From Lysobacterales bacterium (GTDB lineage Bacteria > Pseudomonadota > Gammaproteobacteria > Xanthomonadales > Xanthomonadaceae), in contig JAATFS010000398.1 in assembly GCA_015655035.1 (NCBI GenBank), positions 1 through 11,018 of the forward strand: a stretch of 11,018 nt of DNA, written 5' to 3'. The notes beneath the pieces were generated by a model, which searched no databases, was not told the DNA's origin, and saw nothing but the letters and a program-made list of their open reading frames with translations. The position numbers and the translations under genes are program-made. Shown piece by piece: positions 5,824 through 11,018 of this stretch (positions are counted from its first letter, which is position 1; each line of letters begins with the position of its first letter).

Positions 5824-7244
5824 AGCCCCAGCCAGATACGCAGCGTGGCCAGCGGGCGGCGCAGCAGGTACACCACCAGCAGAGTGCGCTCGCCGTAGAG
5901 CTTGGCGGTGCCTTTCAGCCCGACCCGCAGGGTGCCGGCCTGCGGCGGCGTGTCGAAGCGCGCGCGTACCCGATAGGCCAGGGTGCCGTCGGCCATCGCG
6001 CTGGCGCGGTAGCCCACGCGCTGCACGGTGGCGGCGATCGGCGAGGCCGGCGCGGTGTTGAGGAACAGCCGCGCACGCGCCTGGGGCGGCAGCGCGATCG
6101 CATCGGCCACCGGCAGTTGTACTTCCAGCTCGGCATCGAGCGGGTCGGCCACCAGCATGATCCGCTCGCCCAGCGCCACCGGCTTGCCGGTCCAGTCGGC
6201 CGGGTCGTCGAACAAGGCGATGCCGTCGCGCTCGGCGCGCAGCTCGGTACGCGCGAGTGCCTGGGCGTAGTAATCGACGTCGGCGGCGGCTTGGTTGCGC
6301 TTGCCCTGCAACAGCCCCAACTGCGACTTGCTGTCCTGGTCGTATAGCGCCTGCTGCTGGCCGCGCCGCCATTCGGCCTCGGCCAGGGCCAGGGTCTGGC
6401 GCGCGGCTTCGAGCTTGCCCTGCACGTCGCGCGCGTCGAGCGTGGCAAGCAGCTGGCCGGCCTTCACCGACTGGTTGGGCTGGACCTGGATGCGATCGAC
6501 CACGCCCTGCAGGGGTGCGCGGACCGCTTCGGGCGCACGCGCGACGACTTCGGCAGGCGCCAGCACCGATTGCCGCACCGGCAGCAGCAGGCCCGCCAGC
6601 AACAGTACGCCAGCGGCTATCGCCCAGCGCCGTTGCCGGGCGCGCGGCCAGCCCCCCAAGCCGGCAGCACGCGTGCGCGGGCCGCGTGCCTGGCGCAGGC
6701 CACGCCAGGCATGCGCGTAGGCATCGGCGAGCAGCGCCAGCAGTGCGGTTTCGCGCCGCGACCAGGGCGTGTCGCGCAGCAGCAGCACTCCGGCCAATGC
6801 GCTCTGCGCCTGGTTTGCCGGCATCAGCGGCAGCGGTAGCCACCAGGCGTGCGCGGGTAGGTGTTCATGCCACATCGCTGCATCGCCATCGGCGGGGTGG
6901 AGCGCACCGGGCGCGCGGCCGCCCGGCGCACGTGCGTGCCGCGCCAGCTGCTGCGCCATCCAGGTATTGAACGGCGCGCGCGGATCCGGCACGGCCAGTC
7001 CGGACAGGGCGACGATGCGCCCATCCGCGTCGGCATCGCCCTGCCACAGCAGCGCCTGCCGATAGGGCGCCAGTCCGTGGGTCTCGTTGACCATCAGGAA
7101 CGCCAGCGCGTCCTCGCTGGTGCAGGCGCGGGCGCGTTGCTCGAGCTGGGTCAGGGTGGCCAGCGCGGTCAGCGTGTCGCCCTCGGCGTTGGCGGCCGGC
7201 GCCGTGGCAGCCACCGTGCCGGGACCCTTGGAGCTCAGCTTCAT
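5820..7244 (-). CDS. HlyD-family membrane adaptor with N-terminal GAF-like domain
   Basis: A 474-residue membrane-fusion (periplasmic adaptor) protein. Residues about 28-185 form a soluble cytoplasmic domain with a GAF-like pattern (LTALATLTQLEQRARACTS ... LPLPLMPANQAQSALAGVLLL ... LLALLADAYAHAW); the fold assignment is tentative. An Arg-rich stretch then leads into a single transmembrane helix (207-223, WAIAAGVLLLAGLLLPV). The periplasmic part starts with a lipoyl half-motif (VRAPLQGVVDRIQVQPNQSV, 241-260), then a coiled-coil hairpin (about 272-325), the second half-motif around DGIALFDDPADWTGKPVALG (340-359), and a beta-barrel region near the C-terminus. Its ATG overlaps the preceding gene's stop (ATGA, 7241-7244) and its stop overlaps the M50 gene's start, so the three are translationally coupled. 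A sensory domain fused to an export adaptor is unusual; no ligand can be predicted from the sequence. Confidence 0.88.
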   Translation of the reverse strand: MKLSSKGPGTVAATAPAANAEGDTLTALATLTQLEQRARACTSEDALAFLMVNETHGLAPYRQALLWQGDADADGRIVALSGLAVPDPRAPFNTWMAQQLARHARAPGGRAPGALHPADGDAAMWHEHLPAHAWWLPLPLMPANQAQSALAGVLLLRDTPWSRRETALLALLADAYAHAWRGLRQARGPRTRAAGLGGWPRARQRRWAIAAGVLLLAGLLLPVRQSVLAPAEVVARAPEAVRAPLQGVVDRIQVQPNQSVKAGQLLATLDARDVQGKLEAARQTLALAEAEWRRGQQQALYDQDSKSQLGLLQGKRNQAAADVDYYAQALARTELRAERDGIALFDDPADWTGKPVALGERIMLVADPLDAELEVQLPVADAIALPPQARARLFLNTAPASPIAATVQRVGYRASAMADGTLAYRVRARFDTPPQAGTLRVGLKGTAKLYGERTLLVVYLLRRPLATLRIWLGL

Positions 7245-8026
7245 GGCTTGGCAGCGGGCGGATCGATGCGCACGCTGCCGCTCATGCCCGGCAGCAGGGT
7301 GCCGCCGCCTGGGCCGCCGCGATCGTTGGCGAGGCGGCCGATGACCTTGACCGTCTGGCTGACCGGATCGACCGCGCCGGCAATGCGCGCCACGCTGGCG
7401 ACATAGGTCTGGCCGGTTTCGTCGACGGTGATCTTCATCGGGTAGCCGGGCTTGAGCCAGGCCATCCAGCGCGACGGCACGATGCTTTCGACCTCGAACG
7501 CGCTGTCGTCGTAGATGCTCAGCAGTTCCTTGCCCTCGGCCACGTGTTCGGCGGCGTGTACATAGGTCTCGCCAACCCGGCCGGCGAACGGTGCGCTGAT
7601 GGTGCAGCGGCGCACCATCACCCGCTCCACGCCGCTTTCGGCCTTGGCCACCGATACTGCCGCGCGCGCCTGCACCAGGTCGGCCTGGCTGATCGAGCCC
7701 AGCGCGTTCAACTGTTCGGCGACGCCGAGCTTCTCGCGTGCGGCCGACTCGGCCTGGGTCGCGCGTTCGAGCCGGGCGCGATTGAGCGCGCAGTCGTAGG
7801 CGACCAGGGTGTCGCCCTTGCGGAAGGCCTGGCCTTCGCGCACCGGCATGTTGCTGATCTTGGCCGCCAGCTCGCTGGAGATGACCGCGTGGCGTACCGC
7901 CACCAGCTGCGCGCGGTTGCCGCCGCTGCCGGGCAGCGGCGGCGCGGATTGCGCCAGGGCCGCGCTAGCGGCACAGGCCATCAGCAGAGTCAGCAGGGCG
8001 CGTGGGCGATGCAGGGAGGTCGGCAT
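7241..8026 (-). CDS. Short periplasmic HlyD/RND-type adaptor subunit
   Basis: A 261-residue exported adaptor. It begins with a classical Sec signal peptide (basic MPTSLHRPR, hydrophobic core, likely cleavage after ALA at residue 25), with no lipobox and no other membrane helix, so it should be a soluble periplasmic protein. The first lipoyl half (about 44-80, with SNMPVREGQAFRKGDTLV) leads into a short helical hairpin (80-135) and the second half (CTISAPFAGRVGETYVHAAE, 141-160), followed by a beta-barrel region (SRWMAWLKPGYPMKIT). The ATG at 8024-8026 is chosen because it places the signal peptide at the very N-terminus and lies one base after the TolC-like stop; 17 extra upstream codons from 8077 would be Pro/Met-rich and antisense to nothing useful. 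It probably bridges the TolC-like channel and the membrane adaptors. Secondary role possible: a partner to one of the two longer adaptors. Confidence 0.88.
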   Translation of the reverse strand: MPTSLHRPRALLTLLMACAASAALAQSAPPLPGSGGNRAQLVAVRHAVISSELAAKISNMPVREGQAFRKGDTLVAYDCALNRARLERATQAESAAREKLGVAEQLNALGSISQADLVQARAAVSVAKAESGVERVMVRRCTISAPFAGRVGETYVHAAEHVAEGKELLSIYDDSAFEVESIVPSRWMAWLKPGYPMKITVDETGQTYVASVARIAGAVDPVSQTVKVIGRLANDRGGPGGGTLLPGMSGSVRIDPPAAKP

Positions 8027-8027
8027 G

Positions 8028-9719
8028 TCAGCGCGATTCGATGGTGGCTGGGGCGGCGGCATCGGCATTGCCGGCACCGACCGAGCCGAAGTTGTCCCAC
8101 GGCCGGCCGGGGACCACGCGCAGCGCGGGCGCTGCGTTCTGCGCCGGCTTGGCCTGGGCCACGACCGTGGTCGTCGCGTCGGTTTCGGCGTTCAGATGCG
8201 GGATCTCGACACGTCCGCGTTCGATCGCGCTGCTGGTGGCGGCGAGACTGCGGGCCAGCCCGGCCACGCTTTCGTCGTCGATGCGCTCGGGCACCGGGTC
8301 GATCCCGGCGGCCTGGTAGACGGTGTTCTGCGCGTTGATCAGTTCGGCATAACTGAGGTCGCGGGCGCGGGTGGCCAGCAGCGTTTCGACGCGGGCGCGC
8401 ACCAGTTCGAGCTGGGTTTCGGCATTGCTGCGCGCGGCGTTCTCGGTCTGGACCTGGATCGCGTCCTGCAGCCGGCTCAGTTCCTGTGCGCGCTTGAACA
8501 TCGCTTCGGCGCGTTCGCGCTCCAGCCAGGCCACGTGCACCTGGGTCAGCACGGTCATGCGCAGCGCCTGGCGCCGCAGTTCGCCGACCTGCTCGGCGGT
8601 CTGGCCGCTGCGCTTGGTGGCCGGCCACGCCAGCACGTTGAGCAGGTTGCCGCTGACCTGCACGCCGGCATCGGCCCAGTTCTGGTGGACCAGGTACTTG
8701 TTGCTGTTGTAGTTCAGCCCGCCGAACAGGCTGGCGTTGGGCAGCAACCGCAGCAGCGACATCTTGGTTTCCAGTACTGCGTTGCGCGCCAGGTAGCCTT
8801 CCTCGCGCAGCTCGGGGCGGCGCACCATCGCCAGCGATTCCAGGTCGGGCAATGCGTAGGCCATGGCTGGCACGTCGAGCGTGGCGGCATCCGGCGCGGC
8901 CAGGGTGAAGGCGGTGCCGGGCGCCAGGTTCATCAGCGCGGCGAGCTTGGCCTTGGCCTGCGCAAGTTCGTTATCGAGCGCCTCGGTCTGGCGCACCATG
9001 TTGAGCAGGTCGCGCTGATAGCGCAGCGCCACGATCGGTGCGACCAGCCGCTTCTGTTCGGTCTGGCGTGCGTAATCCAGGGTCTGCCGGGCCTGTGCCA
9101 GGGTAGTGCCGACCTGGTCCTTCAGACGTTCGGCGGTGACCGCGTTCCAGTAGGTGGCGCGGGTCTCGCGAATGATGTCGGCGACCACGCGGCGGCGGCG
9201 TTCCTCGGCGGCCAGCGCCTTGTTGCCCTGGGCCTTGGCGCCGTAATAGCTGAGGCCGAAGTCGAGCACGTTCCAGCTCAGTTGCAGGTCGGCGCTATCG
9301 CCGGCGCGCTCCTGGCTGGTCGAGGGCACCAGCGACTGCTGGCCGGTGGCCAGCGATTCGCTGGACGCGCCGTAGTCGTTGTTGCGGGTGCGCAGGCCGG
9401 CCCGCGCGCTGAGCTTGGGCAGCATGCCGAGCTTCTGCACATCGACCAGGTTGTCCTGAAGCGCGCGTTCCATCAGCGCCACGCGCTGCTGCAGGTTGTA
9501 CTTGAGCGCGCGCGCGATCGCCTGGTCGAGCGTGATCGGGGTGGTCACCGGCTCCTGCCCGGCGAACATCGCGCGACGGTCGGCGTCGGCCTGCAGCAGC
9601 AGGTCGTGCTGGCTGAGCTTGGTGGGCGGCGCGACCGCGCAGCCGGTCAGGACGGCCATCGCGAGCAGGCTCATGGCAAGCGCGCGGGGGGAAGCGAAGG
9701 TGTGCTGGGTCATGGTCAT
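8028..9719 (-). CDS. TolC/OprM-family outer-membrane efflux lipoprotein
   Basis: Outer-membrane exit channel of a tripartite system. The 563-residue product starts MTMTQHTFASPRALAMSLLA and runs to a lipobox LTGC, so Cys27 should be lipidated after signal peptidase II. Ala follows the Cys, consistent with outer-membrane sorting. The rest shows the doubled TolC pattern: long amphipathic helices rich in Ala, Glu, Arg and Gln (DQAIARALKYNLQQRVALME; later LARNAVLETKMSLLRLLPNA), each with a beta-strand insert (DLQLSWNVLDFGLSYYG; LFGGLNYNSN). About 45 residues at the C-terminus form an Ala/Pro-rich low-complexity tail. The ATG at 9717-9719 is preferred; a TTG at 9738-9740 and an ATG at 9711-9713 are alternatives, none with a clear ribosome-binding site. 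It lies 26 bases after the giant protein's stop and one base before the HlyD start, so it belongs to the same operon. Confidence 0.92.
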   Translation of the reverse strand: MTMTQHTFASPRALAMSLLAMAVLTGCAVAPPTKLSQHDLLLQADADRRAMFAGQEPVTTPITLDQAIARALKYNLQQRVALMERALQDNLVDVQKLGMLPKLSARAGLRTRNNDYGASSESLATGQQSLVPSTSQERAGDSADLQLSWNVLDFGLSYYGAKAQGNKALAAEERRRRVVADIIRETRATYWNAVTAERLKDQVGTTLAQARQTLDYARQTEQKRLVAPIVALRYQRDLLNMVRQTEALDNELAQAKAKLAALMNLAPGTAFTLAAPDAATLDVPAMAYALPDLESLAMVRRPELREEGYLARNAVLETKMSLLRLLPNASLFGGLNYNSNKYLVHQNWADAGVQVSGNLLNVLAWPATKRSGQTAEQVGELRRQALRMTVLTQVHVAWLERERAEAMFKRAQELSRLQDAIQVQTENAARSNAETQLELVRARVETLLATRARDLSYAELINAQNTVYQAAGIDPVPERIDDESVAGLARSLAATSSAIERGRVEIPHLNAETDATTTVVAQAKPAQNAAPALRVVPGRPWDNFGSVGAGNADAAAPATIESR

Positions 9720-9745
9720 GTCGGGGAACGTGATGTTCAAAGGGG

Positions 9746-11018
9746 TCAGCCGGCGGCGGAGATGGGAGGGGTGGATTCGGCAACGGGCGCGCTGGGCACG
9801 TCATCACTGTCGGTGAGTTGTTCGAGCAGGTCGCGAGCCTGGGCGAGCAAGTCGCTGACGGCTTGTTCGCGCAGTTGTTCGCCCAGCGCCGGTTTGCCGG
9901 CGATCACGGCGTGCGCATCGGCGCTGGCCGGGGAGGGCGACGTCTGTGTGCGCTGCCATGCGCTGGTCGCGGACGCTTCGACGTGCACGGGAAGCACCAG
10001 CGTGCGTCCGTCGACGGTGCGCAGTACCAGTTGCAGATCCATCGACGCGGCGCGAGCGCCCGGTGCGATCAGGCTGCCGCTAGCCAGATCCAGGCGCACG
10101 CGGCCGTCCAGCGGCTGGCCATCGCTGCTGCGCAAGCTCAGCGAAGCGACGACCGAGCGGGTAGCGAACAGGCCTTCGGGCAGCTGCAGCACCATGCGGT
10201 TACCGGCCGGGTCATAGCGCCAGTTACCGGAGACCGCATGCTGACTGGCCGCCAGCGTGGCATCGTAGCTGGCGAGCACCACCAGCGGCGTCGATTGCCC
10301 GTCGCTGAAGCGAACCGCCAATGGTTCCTCCAGCCGGGCTTGCTCGGGCGCTGGCAGCAGCGCGTCGAGCAGCTGCGTAGCGTCGTCCGGCGCGACCGGA
10401 TTCCAGGCCGGCGCGACGGTTTCGGGTGCGCCGGAGGCACCCCACGGCGTCGCCGAGCCCAGGGGACTTGCGTCGCCGACATGGCTGCCGTTGTCGCCGG
10501 CGATAGGCCCGAAGTAGCCGCTGTCGTCCAGCAGCAGGTAGTTAATGGCTTCGTCCACCACCAGCGTCAGCGTGCGGGTGGCACTGGCACCGCTGGGATC
10601 GGTCGCGGTGATCGTCAGGGTGTGGCTGCCGGCGACGGTGGTGCTGCCGCTGAGGGTCAGGGTGTCGGCGTCGAAGCTCAGCCCGTCGGGCAGGCCGCCG
10701 ATGCTCCAGCTCAGGGTGTCGCCGTCGGCGTCTTCGAACAGGTCTGCCGACAGCGTCGCGTGGTAGGCCTCGCCTTGGGTTGCCGGGGCCAGGCCGATGT
10801 CTGCGCTGCTGGCCACTGGTGCGGTGTTGGGAATCGTCACGCTGGCGGTGATGGCGATCGCGGTGGTGTCGCTGCCGCCGTTGCCGCTGCCGCCGTCGTC
10901 CTGGATCGAGGTCAGGGTGATGCTGCGGGTACCGATGCTCGGCACCGCGCTGGCGTTGCGGTAGGCGATGCCGTCGACCAGGCTGGAAGCGGTGGCGCTG
11001 CTGATGCCGTCGGCGCTG
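9746..11018 (-). CDS. Very large Ig-like-repeat surface protein (C-terminal 423 residues; N-terminus outside window)
   Basis: C-terminal end of a repetitive extracellular or surface protein; the frame is open to the window edge, so the visible start-like GTG at 10945 is internal. The first part (10831-11017) is the end of one Ig-like repeat, with a RSITLTSIQDDGGSGNGGSD motif typical of tandem repeats in giant adhesins. The next (about 10553-10822) is a cadherin/putative-Ig domain with DADGDTLSW and LTITATDPSGASATRTLTL. After a Gly/Ser/Pro linker comes a folded-looking region (about 9971-10333: FSDGQSTPLVVLASYDATLA ... NWRYDPAGNRMVLQLPEGLF) that I do not recognise. The tail has a helix (QLREQAVSDLLAQARDLLEQ) and ends PPISAAG. 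No RTX nonapeptides, LPXTG, autotransporter barrel or PEP-CTERM are present. It is the likely cargo of the export genes downstream; the true size is unknown. Confidence 0.85.
   Translation of the reverse strand, partial: SADGISSATASSLVDGIAYRNASAVPSIGTRSITLTSIQDDGGSGNGGSDTTAIAITASVTIPNTAPVASSADIGLAPATQGEAYHATLSADLFEDADGDTLSWSIGGLPDGLSFDADTLTLSGSTTVAGSHTLTITATDPSGASATRTLTLVVDEAINYLLLDDSGYFGPIAGDNGSHVGDASPLGSATPWGASGAPETVAPAWNPVAPDDATQLLDALLPAPEQARLEEPLAVRFSDGQSTPLVVLASYDATLAASQHAVSGNWRYDPAGNRMVLQLPEGLFATRSVVASLSLRSSDGQPLDGRVRLDLASGSLIAPGARAASMDLQLVLRTVDGRTLVLPVHVEASATSAWQRTQTSPSPASADAHAVIAGKPALGEQLREQAVSDLLAQARDLLEQLTDSDDVPSAPVAESTPPISAAG
10553..10822 (-). other. Cadherin/Ig-like domain within the giant surface protein
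   Basis: About 90 residues from APVASSADIGLAP to TRTLTLVVD. The pattern ADLFEDADGDTLSW, then GLPDGLSF, then LSGSTTVAGSHTLTITATD matches the dystroglycan-type cadherin / putative-Ig repeats common in bacterial adhesins. Acidic DADGD suggests calcium binding, but this is inferred. A second, incomplete repeat precedes it up to the window edge, so a tandem array probably continues upstream of the visible region. Confidence 0.7.

Noticed and set aside
5824..6843. N-terminal extension of the M50-HlyD frame
   Set aside because: It overlaps the GAF/HlyD gene in another frame on the same strand, is rich in Arg, Ala and Gly with no fold signal, and the GTG in the GTGA overlap gives a sensible start.
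3613..8026. Ribosomal-peptide (RiPP/bacteriocin) maturation cluster suggested by M50 and PqqD-like parts
   Set aside because: No short precursor gene, radical SAM enzyme, cyclase or peptidase-containing ABC transporter is visible in the window; the large surface protein is a better cargo candidate, although a peptide gene outside the window cannot be excluded.
7809..10217. 802-codon open frame on the plus strand
   Set aside because: It lies antisense to the TolC-like, HlyD and giant-protein genes. The composition (His, Gln, Gly, Ala) is typical of a shadow frame and no domain is visible.
1..11018. tRNA, rRNA, CRISPR array, insertion sequence or attachment site
   Set aside because: I saw no cloverleaf, regularly spaced repeats, transposase motifs or terminal inverted repeats on either strand.

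Overview
The window is GC-rich throughout, with G/C-biased third codon positions and long antisense open frames. Gene content and protein style (large Ig-like surface protein, TolC/HlyD export genes, biliverdin-type heme oxygenase, YadGH-type ABC exporter) suggest a gammaproteobacterium of the Xanthomonadaceae/Lysobacteraceae group (Lysobacter, Luteimonas, Xanthomonas or relatives). That placement is inferred from protein style, not from a marker gene.

Layout by region. (1) 1-1640, minus strand: a two-gene ABC-2 exporter, with the ATPase (YadG-like, TTG start) followed by the permease (YadH-like, cut by the left window edge). (2) 1641-1736: a short divergent promoter region with a near-symmetric -10 element. 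(3) 1737-2486, plus strand: a ferredoxin/flavodoxin--NADP reductase (Fpr-like). (4) 2473-3506, minus strand: a heme oxygenase followed, with a one-base stop/start overlap (TGATG), by a YbaN/DUF454 small membrane protein. The last bases of ybaN overlap the end of fpr. (5) 3507-3612: a noncoding gap with a small palindrome/direct repeat. (6) 3613-11018, minus strand: a tightly packed five-gene locus. In transcription order it has the C-terminal part of a very large Ig-like-repeat surface protein (upstream part outside the window), a TolC-type outer-membrane lipoprotein, a short secreted HlyD-type adaptor, a membrane HlyD adaptor with an N-terminal GAF-like cytoplasmic domain, and a fusion of an intramembrane M50/site-2-type zinc metalloprotease to a HlyD-type periplasmic arm.

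How they may work together. Region 6 looks like a dedicated trans-envelope export or surface-display system for the neighbouring giant protein. The inner-membrane position normally held by an ABC or RND pump appears to be taken by the M50-HlyD fusion, and no ABC ATPase or RND pump is encoded among these genes. This is the most interesting part of the window. In regions 3-4, Fpr and the heme oxygenase form a plausible electron-donor/acceptor pair for reductive heme cleavage (iron recovery or biliverdin production).
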